Assembly (NCBI RefSeq): GCF_001424195.1 | Contig: NZ_LMOO01000001.1 | Location: 1,656,812 to 1,720,811, forward strand | Length of the DNA: 64,000 nucleotides | Direction of reading: 5' to 3' | Source of the DNA: Cellulomonas sp. Leaf334 | Lineage (GTDB): Bacteria; Actinomycetota; Actinomycetes; Actinomycetales; Cellulomonadaceae | Shown here: piece after piece, positions 1 to 7,568 of the stretch | Layout: every line of letters begins with the position of its first letter | Numbering within the stretch: position 1 is the stretch's first letter | Translations under genes and position numbers: made by a program | Notes under the pieces: generated by a model | The model's database searches: none | Told to the model about the DNA's origin: nothing | What the model saw: only the letters and a program-made list of their open reading frames with translations

Positions 1-326
1 TGCTCGCCCGACCACACAACGCCTGATGGATCGCCGTCCCGGTCGACGCCGTCACGGTCGCACCACCGGCACCACCGGTCGTGCCACCGTTCTGCGTCGC
101 AAAACCGGTCACCCCACCGGTCGCCGCCTGCGCGCGTCCCGGTCGACGCCGTCACGGTCGCACCACCGGCACCACCGGTCGTGCCACCGTTCTGCGTCGC
201 AAAACCGGTCACCCCACCGGTCGCCGCCTGCGCCGTGGACATCGAGATCGCGGTGACGCCGATCGTGGCCGCCATGGCCAACGTGGCCACCGCCGCCAGG
301 GGGCGTCGTGCTAGTGCTCGTCTCAT
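1..326 (-). pseudogene. Pectate-lyase-like secreted protein, N-terminal part, frameshifted and cut by the window edge
   Basis: Reading leftward from an ATG at 326, the product begins with a Sec signal peptide (about residues 1-34, ending TAQA). A Gly/Thr-rich stretch starting TGFATQNGGTTGGAGG follows, as at the mature N-terminus of PL1-type pectate lyases. Positions 35-133 are repeated exactly at 135-233 (period 100). Because 100 is not a multiple of three, the frame shifts inside the second copy. If one copy is removed, the frame continues as TVTASTGTAIHQALCGRAS to the window edge, which is the expected PL1 continuation. The gene is therefore broken as written, either truly or by an assembly artefact. 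A LacI-type operator-like palindrome lies about 130 bp upstream. Family assignment rests on the N-terminus only; the catalytic part lies outside the window. Confidence 0.6.
35..233. repeat. Exact tandem duplication, 99 identical bases at period 100
   Basis: Positions 35-133 and 135-233 are identical; the first differences are at 34/134 and 134/234. The duplication lies within the pectate-lyase-like gene and breaks its frame. Confidence 0.95.
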
Positions 327-450
327 CGTTGCCTCGTCTTCGTCATTGGAGTAGGCCGCTGCCTCGACTCACGGAGTCAGGCGTCCGGTTCGTCGGAGCG
401 TGAGCAACCGGTTTCTCGATGCTAGGAGATCGCTTTCCGTCCACCGAGTG

Positions 451-464
451 CCTAAACGATTCGG
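451..464. promoter_or_regulatory. LacI-family operator-like palindrome upstream of the pectate-lyase-like gene
   Basis: CCTAAACGATTCGG is an imperfect palindrome around a central CG. It is centred about 131 bp upstream of the ATG at 326. Near-identical elements precede the beta-helix gene (2620) and the GH9 cellulase (21303). The central-CG layout is typical of LacI-family operators. No LacI-type regulator gene is visible in the window. Confidence 0.5.
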
Positions 465-575
465 CACCCTGTTTCTCATTCGGGCGCCACGTACGGTCCA
501 GGCAGCCAGGTCCTCACCGACCTCGGGCGATGTCCAGTCATATCGCCGGAGCCCACGAGTCACACGGTGGGGCCG

Positions 576-1178
576 TCAGCCCGCCTCCGTCACAGGCTGG
601 CGCAGGATCGTGCGCTGCTTCTCGGGCGCGACCCGGCGGCGGTCGCTCAGGTAGACCTCGTGGTGCGTGCCCACCATGCGCAGGCCGTTGCCCGGGATGA
701 ACTCGTCGTGCAGCCGCGCCAGGACGCCGGACTCGTCGTCGAACGAGCCGACGTGCAACGTCTGCACGCACAGCCCTTCGGACAAGGTCTCCAGCCGCAC
801 GTCCGCTGCGCCGACCTTCTCGACCGCCGCAGCGACCATCCCGGCGTCCAGCCAGTCCGGGACCAGGATCATCAGCGTCCAGTCCCACCGGGACTTGTCC
901 CGTGCCGCCGTGAACGCCTCCATGTCCTCGGCCCACCACAGGCCCTCGAGCGGCGGCACGACGTAGTCCCGGCCGAGCTCACTCCTGCTGGCGAACTTGA
1001 GCGTGTACGCCACCGGGTACAGCACCTCGACCGCACGGGCGAAGTCGGGCGACGAGTTCGGGTCCCCGTGGCCGTCGACCATCAGGTACTGCAGGTCGGG
1101 CACGTCGAGGAGCCGGAACTGCCCCTGCCGCGCCTGGTAGATGTCGAGCGACTTCTTGACGTCGACCTTCTCCGTCAC
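576..1178 (-). CDS. GyrI-like small-molecule-binding domain protein
   Basis: This 200-residue cytoplasmic protein resembles the stand-alone GyrI-like (SoxS/Rob effector-binding type) family. Recognisable elements are the early phrase VPDLQYLMVDGHGDPN, the central PPLEGLWWAEDM and the C-terminal HHEVYLSD region. Such domains bind small hydrophobic ligands, but no ligand can be named here. The GTG start at 1178 overlaps the stop of the upstream zinc-ribbon gene (GTGA), which suggests translational coupling in a three-gene operon with the lipoprotein gene. A longer ORF extends upstream in frame, but that part is the shadow of the zinc-ribbon gene. Confidence 0.75.
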   Translation of the reverse strand: MTEKVDVKKSLDIYQARQGQFRLLDVPDLQYLMVDGHGDPNSSPDFARAVEVLYPVAYTLKFASRSELGRDYVVPPLEGLWWAEDMEAFTAARDKSRWDWTLMILVPDWLDAGMVAAAVEKVGAADVRLETLSEGLCVQTLHVGSFDDESGVLARLHDEFIPGNGLRMVGTHHEVYLSDRRRVAPEKQRTILRQPVTEAG

Positions 1179-1492
1179 AGTGCTCTCGCGACGACCGTCG
1201 CGGTCCCGCACGCTGCGCAGACCACCGCGTCCTGGACCAGGTGGAAGCTCGCGCACTCGGGGTTGGTGCACGTGCGGGTCTCGGTGCCGGCCGGACGTGG
1301 GTGCGGCTCCGGGTGACCCTTGAGCGGCATCGGCGTCGAGTAGATCGGAGCGATCGGGCCCCCGCCCGGTGGCGGTACGCGCAGGACCGTCCAGACCGTC
1401 GGCCTCCCGCACACGGGACACGTCGTCGCCGTCTGCACCTTCCCGTTCGCGGCGCACCCCTCGGTGGTGCACCTGCGGGCCACGTTGGACAT
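1175..1492 (-). CDS. Small protein with two C4 zinc ribbons
   Basis: This 105-residue protein has two cysteine clusters: C8, C13, C25, C28 and C75, C80, C92, C95. Each is a CX4C-X11-CX2C zinc-ribbon-like arrangement, joined by a Pro/Gly-rich linker. No other domain is seen. It starts at ATG 1492, 17 nt after the stop of the lipoprotein gene, and overlaps the start of the GyrI-like gene. The role is unknown; zinc binding is inferred from the cysteine spacing, and a protein- or RNA-binding adaptor is possible. I know of no named family for it. Confidence 0.7.
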   Translation of the reverse strand: MSNVARRCTTEGCAANGKVQTATTCPVCGRPTVWTVLRVPPPGGGPIAPIYSTPMPLKGHPEPHPRPAGTETRTCTNPECASFHLVQDAVVCAACGTATVVARAL

Positions 1493-1509
1493 GGCAGCTC
1501 CCTTCGCGG

Positions 1510-2079
1510 TCAGGCGGTCCGTCGACGCGCCCGGACGATCAGCGGGATCCCGACGCCGAGACCGGCGACGAGGAGAGCGACCAGCCACCACACCCACGCC
1601 GGGGTGCCGTCGGCCGACTCGGCCGGCTCGTCGGTCGACGCGGACGGTGACGGTGCGGGGTCCTCGGTCGGCGTCGGGGTCGGGGTCGGGGTCGGCTCCG
1701 GGGCCACCGCGGTCTCGGTCGCGGGCGGCTCCGGTGCGACCGTCGGCTCCGGTGCGACCGTCGGCTCGGGTGCGGCCGTCGGCTCCGGCGCCGGTTCCGG
1801 TGTGGGGGTCGGCTCGGGTGCCGTCTCGGTGGCCGGCGGCTCCGGAACCACCGCGGTCTCGGTCGGGGTGGGAAGGACGGGCAGCGTCGGCACCGGGATC
1901 GTCGGGAGCGTCACCGTCGGCGTCGGCAGCGTCGGGAGCGTGATCGTCGGCGTCGGCAGCGTGAAGGTCGGGGTGGGAAGGCTCACCCCGCCGTCGCCGC
2001 ACGACGCCAGCAGGACCATCGCCACGAGCGCGCCGGCGACTCCCGACGTCCGACGGACGAACTTCCGTGGTGCGTCCAC
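1510..2079 (-). CDS. Proline/threonine-repeat lipoprotein with a C-terminal membrane helix
   Basis: The protein is 189 residues from GTG 2079, which has a good GAGAGGGG ribosome site just upstream. The N-terminus is a lipoprotein signal ending LLASC, with lipidation expected on C27. It is followed by about 130 residues of Pro/Thr repeats (LPTPT-type units, then PEPT-type units). Near the C-terminus is a hydrophobic segment beginning WVWWLVALL, followed by RARRR. The chain would be held at both ends, by lipid and by helix, with an extended extracytoplasmic spacer between them. No LPXTG sortase signal is present. It is the first gene of the operon with the zinc-ribbon and GyrI-like genes. Function is unknown. 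Confidence 0.75.
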   Translation of the reverse strand: MDAPRKFVRRTSGVAGALVAMVLLASCGDGGVSLPTPTFTLPTPTITLPTLPTPTVTLPTIPVPTLPVLPTPTETAVVPEPPATETAPEPTPTPEPAPEPTAAPEPTVAPEPTVAPEPPATETAVAPEPTPTPTPTPTEDPAPSPSASTDEPAESADGTPAWVWWLVALLVAGLGVGIPLIVRARRRTA

Positions 2080-2284
2080 CCCAGGCCCCTCTCGGAAGCT
2101 GCTCGACCGCGCACGACGATGCGGACATCTGACCACACTCCGCCGCTCGGCAGGGGCCGGAGGGCAGAGGAGCACAGGTCGAGGCCGAGTCCCACGATGA
2201 CGCGGTCGAGGCCCGTCGGGTGCCGCGCCGGGCGGTCACGACGGGGGCGTGCAGGAGCGCGACGTCGAGGATCCGGTTCGCGAG

Positions 2285-2485
2285 TCAGCGTCGTCGCTGC
2301 ACCCGTGCGGATGCCAGGAAGACGAGGCCGATCACGACAAAGGCCACGCCGCCGTCCCCGGGCCCGAGGAACAGCCCGGTCCCGACCACGAGGAAGAGGA
2401 TGCCGATCGCCAGCAACGCGCGGTTGCTCGTCGCCGGCTCGCCTCCCTCCGCGGCTTCGGTCACCGGTCGTTCCTGCTCGTCCAC
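2285..2485 (-). CDS. Small two-helix membrane protein
   Basis: This 66-residue protein has a hydrophilic acidic N-terminus, two hydrophobic segments (about residues 23-40 and 46-62) separated by GPGDGG, and a basic RRR tail. I chose the GTG at 2485 because GGAGGG sits five bases upstream; a GTG at 2506 is also possible. No family is recognised. It stands alone between the lipoprotein operon and the beta-helix gene. Confidence 0.5.
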   Translation of the reverse strand: MDEQERPVTEAAEGGEPATSNRALLAIGILFLVVGTGLFLGPGDGGVAFVVIGLVFLASARVQRRR

Positions 2486-2619
2486 GCGACCCTCCGTCCG
2501 AGGCACCCCACAGCGCCGCGGACGACCCTAGCGAAAGTCCAGGCACCCTGCGGACAACCCGGACATCCCGGTCACGCGAGACCCTCGACGCGAGTGCGCG
2601 CCGCGGTGGAATGCGCTCT

Positions 2620-2635
2620 CCGAAACGATTCAAGG
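2620..2635. promoter_or_regulatory. LacI-family operator-like element upstream of the beta-helix gene
   Basis: CCGAAACGATTCAAGG shares its left half exactly with the element before the GH9 cellulase. It is centred about 119 bp upstream of the ATG at 2745. The right half is degenerate. Confidence 0.4.
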
Positions 2636-2744
2636 TCCTGCGGTCACGCAAGCTGCGCCCCTAGCGTGCGAGAGCCGACCGGCCGGAAGCGTCCAACGGA
2701 GGGCGCCCGCACCGACGCCGGTGGCGCCTCTGAAAGGTGCCCGC

Positions 2745-3920
2745 ATGACCACCGAACCCCTCGCACCCCGAACCCGGCGCACCCGGGCCCGCGCCGCGTT
2801 CGCCGGGCTGGCAGCCGCCGCGGTCGCCGTGACGTCCCTCGTCCTCGCTCCACCCAGCCATGCCGCACCAGGCACGAGCTGTACGGGCTCGACCGTCCAC
2901 GGCTCCGCGGTGCAGGACGGCAGCACCTGGCGCGCGTACCGCGGCAGCACCCAGGTGTGGAGCGGCTCGGACATGCTCACCGCGATCAACACCGCGATCG
3001 GCGCGCTCGACGCCGGACGCACCAGCAAGCAGCGCGTCGTCGTCAACGGCTCGGGCACGATGAGCGCCAACGCCCGCATCACCCTGCCCAGCTACACGAC
3101 GCTCGAGTCGTGCGGCACCATCCACGTCAGCGGCAGCGGGTCCGGCAACGTCGCCGGTGTCTACGCCCGCGGCGCCACGGACGTCGAGGTCGCACGCCTC
3201 GCGCTGACCGGCACACCCGTCTACGGGATCTTCCTGCGCAACGTCGACAACGTGCGGCTGCGGGACATCGACATGAGGCTGTCCGGCGGCGGGATCGGCA
3301 TCCGCGTCGACAACCACGGCGACACCAGCCGCTACGTCCGCAACATCACCATCAACAACGCGTACGTGTCCGGTGCCGGATCCCACGCCGTCGAGACGTA
3401 CGGCGTCGACGGCCTCACCGTCGGCACCATCACCGCCCGCAACGTCGGCGAGTCCGGGCTCCTGCTGAACGCGACCATCAACGCGACCATCAGCCTCGTC
3501 GACGCCCAGAACGCCGGCAGCGGCACCGGTTACGCCGCGTTCCGCATCGCCAACCGTGCGGGGCGCATCGGCTCGTCGTACCCCACGAACATCGAGGTCG
3601 GCACCGTCAAGGCGAGCGGCGGCGGGCGTGGCGTGTTCTGCGTGTCCGAGAGCGGCGGCCTGCGCATCAACAAGGTCGAGCTCTACCGGACAGGCAACAA
3701 CCCGGTCCTCATCGAGAACTGCACCAACGTCAGTCTCGCCACCTCGGGCGGCACCATCCAGGGCGGCGACGTCCGGCTCGCCGCCCGCTCCGACATGTCC
3801 GCCACCCGGGACATCACGCTGCGCAACCTCAAGCTCACCGACGGGGCCCGCATCGTCGAGAAGCCCTGCGTCTCGAACCTCGTCATCTCGAACGTCAGCG
3901 GCACGGTCGTCCGCTGCTGA
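2745..3920 (+). CDS. Secreted right-handed parallel beta-helix protein (polysaccharide-lyase-like)
   Basis: This 391-residue protein has a long Arg-rich signal peptide (about 1-40, cleavage after PSHA). The rest consists of short repeated rungs typical of the pectin-lyase-fold beta-helix, such as GVYARGATDVEVARL, YGIFLRNVDNVRLRDI and VSNLVISNVSG. Two cysteines near each end could cap the helix. Such secreted proteins usually act on or bind acidic polysaccharides, but I cannot identify catalytic residues, so lyase activity is not claimed. The start at 2745, behind AAAGG, is preferred over an in-frame ATG at 2721. The upstream operator-like element suggests co-regulation with the pectate-lyase-like gene and the GH9 gene. 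Confidence 0.7.
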   Translation: MTTEPLAPRTRRTRARAAFAGLAAAAVAVTSLVLAPPSHAAPGTSCTGSTVHGSAVQDGSTWRAYRGSTQVWSGSDMLTAINTAIGALDAGRTSKQRVVVNGSGTMSANARITLPSYTTLESCGTIHVSGSGSGNVAGVYARGATDVEVARLALTGTPVYGIFLRNVDNVRLRDIDMRLSGGGIGIRVDNHGDTSRYVRNITINNAYVSGAGSHAVETYGVDGLTVGTITARNVGESGLLLNATINATISLVDAQNAGSGTGYAAFRIANRAGRIGSSYPTNIEVGTVKASGGGRGVFCVSESGGLRINKVELYRTGNNPVLIENCTNVSLATSGGTIQGGDVRLAARSDMSATRDITLRNLKLTDGARIVEKPCVSNLVISNVSGTVVRC

Positions 3921-3930
3921 GCCCGGTCGG

Positions 3931-3957
3931 CCCGCACCGCACTCAGTGCGGTGCGGG
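3931..3957. terminator. Bidirectional hairpin terminator between the beta-helix and MFS genes
   Basis: Perfect 12-bp arms (3931-3942 and 3946-3957) flank a three-base loop. The loop is also the stop codon of the leftward MFS gene, so the hairpin serves both convergent genes. There is no U-tract, as is usual in high-GC actinobacteria. Confidence 0.75.
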
Positions 3958-5235
3958 CGGCGCGCTCCCGCGACCCAGCAGCGCGGGCGCACCGACGAGC
4001 GCCGCCGCGAGGAACGCGCCTGCGAGCACCAGGTACGCCGCACGGATGCCCCACGTGTCCGCGACCGCGCCGAGGGCGACTGCCGTCACGAGCCCGCTGC
4101 CGGGCAGCGCCGCCGTCCACGCCCCCATCACCCGGCCGCGCAGGTGCGGCGGCGACGTCAGCTGCACCAGCGTGTTCGCTGCTGCGACGAACCAGATCGA
4201 CACGAACCCCAGCAAGGCCGCGGCGACCGCCGCCACCACGAACCCGGGGGCCAACGCGAGAGGCACGATCGCGAGACCGGTGCCGAACGCGAGGACAAGC
4301 ACGATCCGCCCCGTCGGTGCGGCCCGGCCACCCGCCGCCGCGATCGCCCCCGGCAGCGCGCCCAACCCGAACGCGGCCATGAGCGCTCCGAAGCCCTGCG
4401 GGGGCAGGTCGAGTGCCTCGGTCGCGAGGACGGGCACCAGGATCCCCTGATTGAAGATCATGGTGCTGGCCGCCGCGAGCAGCAGGCACGCCCGGATGAC
4501 GGGGTGCCGGAACGCGAAGGCCAGGCCGTCGCGGAACGACACGGCGGGTGCGTCGGAGGGCGACGCGGGGGTCGCCGGCCGGACGCGCAAGGTGATCAGC
4601 ACCCCGAGCGGCAGCAGGTAGGTGCACGCGTTGAAGGCGAAGCACGCGGCAGGCCCGACGAGCGCGAGCAGCAGCCCGCCGACTGACGGCCCGACGACAC
4701 GCGCCGCGTTCATCACGACCTCGTACAGGCCGACGGCGCTGGCCAGCCGCTGGCGGCCGACGAGGTCCAGCACGAACACCTGCCGGGCGGGCCCGTCGAC
4801 GGCGGCGACGACCCCCGACACGAACGCGATCACGAGCACCATCCACAGGGTGATCGCACCGGTGGCCGTGAGGGCGGCGAGCAGGAGGCCGATCGACAGC
4901 AGGAGGACCTGCGTGACGAGCAGCAGCCTGCGGCGGTCGAACCTGTCGACGAGCATCCCGGCCGGCGCCGAGCCGAGGAGGATCGGCAGCATCGCCGCCG
5001 TCGTCACCAGCGCGAGGTCGACCGCCCGCCCGGTCATGCTCAGCACGAGCCACGCCAGCCCCGCCGCCTGCGTCACGTGCCCGGACGACGAGAGCACCTG
5101 ACCGAGGAACCACCACCGGTAGCGCGGGTCGCGCAGCGACGAGAACGCCGCCCTCGTCCGGTCGACCCCGGCGCGGAACCCACTGGTGCTCGCCGTCGCG
5201 AGGTCGTCGGGTGCCTGGGTCGGGGTCTGCGTCAC
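3943..5235 (-). CDS. MFS transporter, EntS/MFS_3-like exporter
   Basis: This 430-residue integral membrane protein has about 11-12 hydrophobic segments. It has the typical entry RDPRYRWWFLGQVLSSSG, and the loop after the second helix reads LVDRFDRRRLL, the MFS cytoplasmic loop motif. The overall pattern fits the enterobactin-exporter-like (MFS_3/DUF894) group, which exports small molecules using the proton gradient; the substrate is unknown. The GTG at 5235 has AGGA at a suitable distance; a GTG at 5256 is in frame. It lies downstream of the thermonuclease gene on the same strand and may share its transcript. Confidence 0.85.
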   Translation of the reverse strand: MTQTPTQAPDDLATASTSGFRAGVDRTRAAFSSLRDPRYRWWFLGQVLSSSGHVTQAAGLAWLVLSMTGRAVDLALVTTAAMLPILLGSAPAGMLVDRFDRRRLLLVTQVLLLSIGLLLAALTATGAITLWMVLVIAFVSGVVAAVDGPARQVFVLDLVGRQRLASAVGLYEVVMNAARVVGPSVGGLLLALVGPAACFAFNACTYLLPLGVLITLRVRPATPASPSDAPAVSFRDGLAFAFRHPVIRACLLLAAASTMIFNQGILVPVLATEALDLPPQGFGALMAAFGLGALPGAIAAAGGRAAPTGRIVLVLAFGTGLAIVPLALAPGFVVAAVAAALLGFVSIWFVAAANTLVQLTSPPHLRGRVMGAWTAALPGSGLVTAVALGAVADTWGIRAAYLVLAGAFLAAALVGAPALLGRGSAPPAPH

Positions 5236-5378
5236 ACCGGCGGATCCTGCCAGCACGTACGCCCGGGGCCGACCGATTAGTCGCTCGTGCAGCCCGGGCA
5301 GCCGCGCTTCAGGTCGATCTCCGTGTCGACCGTTGCCGACGCGTCGTCGAACCCGGTGCTGACGAACTCACCGGTCGC

Positions 5379-6455
5379 TCAGCCCAGCGGAGCCTTCGTC
5401 GTGCAGTCGATCTTGGTGTAGCGCCGACCCTTGTCGTCGAGGGAGGTCCCGCCCGACCCGTACGCACGGCACCCCGTGTAGCTGTCGACCGGAGGAGCGG
5501 CGGGTGCGACCGGAGCCGCGGGGGCGGGGGCAGGTGCTGCCGGCGTCCGCTTCCGCGCCGCGGCCTTCACGGCCCGTGCCGCCTCCGCCTGTGCCGCCGC
5601 AGCCACCCGCTCCGCCTCGGCCTGGGCAGCAGCAGCCTGCTCCGCCGCGACGCGCGCAGCCTCCGTCGCCCGCCACGTGGTCGTCTCGCCGACGCGCACG
5701 GTGACCGCGGCCTGCGCTGCAGCCGTGCGGGTGCTCAGCGTCCGGATCCGGCCCACGTTCAGACCGAGAAGTCGGTGGTCACGCGGGTCGGCAGCGAGGA
5801 CCGCGCTCACGGCCGCACCGGTAGCAGCAGCCACCGTGAGCTGGGCGGCGTAGGCGTCGAACGCCTCGACCCCGGCTCCGGCGGCCGGCGGCTGACCCGC
5901 GAGCGTCGCCGCGGACTGCTCGAACGCCGCGACCTGACCGGGAACCGTGCAGGGCACCGACTCGGCGTAGAGGCCCAGCTTCGCCGCCCGGGCCGACCTC
6001 TGCGCCGCGAGGACGTCGTCGTAGAACCTGTCGTTGCCGCCGATGACGAGCGCGTCCGCCAGCCCGGCGCGGGCGATCTCACCGTTCACGAACGCACCGC
6101 CGACGTACACCGCGGCCAGCTCACGGCCGTAGCGGTCGTGCTTGATCCGGTCGTGCACCAGCTTCACCGTCGTGCCTGCGGGGAGCCGGGTGCTCAGGAA
6201 CGTCGACGCCTCCGGGCCGAGGCACTCGACAGGGCTCGCGGGGTCGACCGACTCGGGCGTGTCGATGTTGAGCAGCCGGACACGGTGCTCGCCGGTGGAG
6301 TCCCGGACGACGACCGTGTCCCCGTCGACGACCCGGACCACCCGGGCCGTCCGGTCGACCAGCTCAGCAGCGCGGGCGCGGTCGGAGGCGGTGGCAGGCA
6401 CGGCACCGGCGACGACGAGGACGCCGGACACGACGAGGGCAGCAATGACCTTCAT
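5379..6455 (-). CDS. Secreted thermonuclease (SNase) family protein
   Basis: This 358-residue protein starts at ATG 6455 behind TAGGAG. A signal peptide (1-24, ending ATAS) precedes a staphylococcal-nuclease domain (about 30-155). Motifs VVRVVDGDTVVV, VRLLNIDTPE and HDRYGRELA carry the expected acidic and arginine residues. A long Ala-rich region (about 225-310) looks like a coiled coil, followed by an Ala/Pro linker and a short Cys-containing tail (CRAYGSGGTS to YTKIDC). It probably degrades extracellular nucleic acid. Oddity: after the TGA stop the same frame stays open for 33 strongly GC3-biased codons to a TAA at 5278, ending in a CPGC motif. Confidence 0.85.
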   Translation of the reverse strand: MKVIAALVVSGVLVVAGAVPATASDRARAAELVDRTARVVRVVDGDTVVVRDSTGEHRVRLLNIDTPESVDPASPVECLGPEASTFLSTRLPAGTTVKLVHDRIKHDRYGRELAAVYVGGAFVNGEIARAGLADALVIGGNDRFYDDVLAAQRSARAAKLGLYAESVPCTVPGQVAAFEQSAATLAGQPPAAGAGVEAFDAYAAQLTVAAATGAAVSAVLAADPRDHRLLGLNVGRIRTLSTRTAAAQAAVTVRVGETTTWRATEAARVAAEQAAAAQAEAERVAAAAQAEAARAVKAAARKRTPAAPAPAPAAPVAPAAPPVDSYTGCRAYGSGGTSLDDKGRRYTKIDCTTKAPLG

Positions 6456-6543
6456 GACGAGAACTCCTACGACGGTGACCACACACCGGCAGGAGTGGGA
6501 CGACACGGGCTGGAACGGGTGGATCGGACATGGTCCGGACATG

Positions 6544-6579
6544 GAACGAGCCGGAGACCTTGAGGTCTCCGGCTCGTTC
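6544..6579. terminator. Long near-perfect hairpin between tRNA-Leu and the thermonuclease gene
   Basis: Arms 6544-6560 and 6563-6579 pair over 17 bp. On the minus strand the hairpin directly follows the tRNA-Leu, and it lies upstream of the thermonuclease start. It is most likely the tRNA terminator. Confidence 0.65.
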
Positions 6580-6584
6580 ACCTG

Positions 6585-6667
6585 TGCGCGAGGGGGGATT
6601 TGAACCCCCACGCCCTTTCGGACACTGGCACCTGAAGCCAGCGCGTCTGCCGTTCCGCCACTCGCGC
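6585..6667 (-). tRNA. tRNA-Leu (CAG anticodon)
   Basis: The minus strand folds as an 83-nt class II tRNA. The 7-bp acceptor stem pairs GCGCGAG with CTCGCGC and is followed by discriminator A. The anticodon arm CTGGC-TTCAGGT-GCCAG gives anticodon CAG. A variable arm and a GGGTTCAAATCCCC T-arm are present. CCA is not encoded. Confidence 0.95.
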
Positions 6668-6848
6668 GCGCCGCAGAACACTAGCACGATGCCAGGGCTG
6701 GTCCTGAACCGTCAGGGAGGCCCGAAGGGACGCCGCGCGCACATCACCCTGCTTCCGACCCCGTACCGGCGCGTCACAGATACGATCAAGGCGGATTGCG
6801 GGTAGGGCAGCTGCACGCAGACGCGCACGAGGGACTGGGGAGGTGGGC

Positions 6849-7559
6849 GTGGGCATCCTCGACAGGTTCGAGAACGGCGTGGAGCGGGTGGTCAACAACG
6901 CCATCGCCAAGGCCTTCAAGAGCGAGCTCAAACCGCTCGATCTCTCCAGCGCGCTGCGCCGCGAGGTGGACGACCGGGCCGCCGTCGTGGGGCGGGATCG
7001 CACGGTCGTGCCCAACGAGTTCACGATCGAGCTCGCGACTGCCGACTACGACCAGGTGGAGTCGTGGGGTGCGGAGGCGTTGGCGGACGAGTTCGCCAAC
7101 AACGTCACCGACTACGCGGCCACGCAGCGCTACGCGTTCGTGGGGCCGGTGACGGTGTCGTTCAGCGAGGACAGCGAGCTGGAGGCTGCGCGGTTCCGGG
7201 TGCACAGTGCGACGGTGCGCGGTGCGGTCGCGCCCGCGTCGGCGTCGTCGGCGCCCAGCGCGCGGCACCCGTTGGTGGACATCGACGGTCAGCGTTACAT
7301 CCTCACCGGCCCGGTCACGGTCATCGGGCGCGGCTCGGAGGCGGACATCATCGTCGACGACCCGGGCGTCTCGCGGCGGCACCTGGAGATCCGGGTGACG
7401 GGTGACGGGGTCGTCGCGACGGACATGGGATCGACCAACGGACTCTTCGTCGAGGGCCACCAGGTTCCGGCCGCGACCCTGCTGGACGGCAACACGCTGA
7501 CCATCGGGCGCACCCGGATCCTGTTCTGGACAGGCGGCGAGCCGGACCTGGACGAGTGA
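6849..7559 (+). CDS. fhaA: FhaA: DUF3662 and FHA domain protein
   Basis: This 236-residue cytoplasmic protein has an N-terminal DUF3662 domain (about 1-115, starting GILDRFENGVERVVNNA). A short Ala/Ser linker and a C-terminal FHA phosphothreonine-binding domain (about 145-230) follow, with GRGSEADI, SRRH and GSTNG motifs. In mycobacteria FhaA binds phosphorylated partners of the peptidoglycan machinery, including MurJ's pseudokinase domain, and is linked to PknB signalling. The GTG at 6849 is used because GGGGAGG is correctly spaced; GTG 6843 is in frame. It is first in the operon fhaA-fhaB-pstP-rodA-pbpA-pknA-pknB. Confidence 0.92.
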   Translation: MGILDRFENGVERVVNNAIAKAFKSELKPLDLSSALRREVDDRAAVVGRDRTVVPNEFTIELATADYDQVESWGAEALADEFANNVTDYAATQRYAFVGPVTVSFSEDSELEAARFRVHSATVRGAVAPASASSAPSARHPLVDIDGQRYILTGPVTVIGRGSEADIIVDDPGVSRRHLEIRVTGDGVVATDMGSTNGLFVEGHQVPAATLLDGNTLTIGRTRILFWTGGEPDLDE

Positions 7560-7568
7560 CGCCGGCAC

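Noticed and set aside
2249-4450. 733-residue ORF over the beta-helix gene
   Set aside because: Out-of-frame shadow, Arg/His-rich, crossing a terminator and a convergent gene.
5278-5381. Selenocysteine codon at the thermonuclease TGA
   Set aside because: No family precedent, and no selenocysteine insertion element is recognised after the TGA; readthrough, error or relic are simpler.
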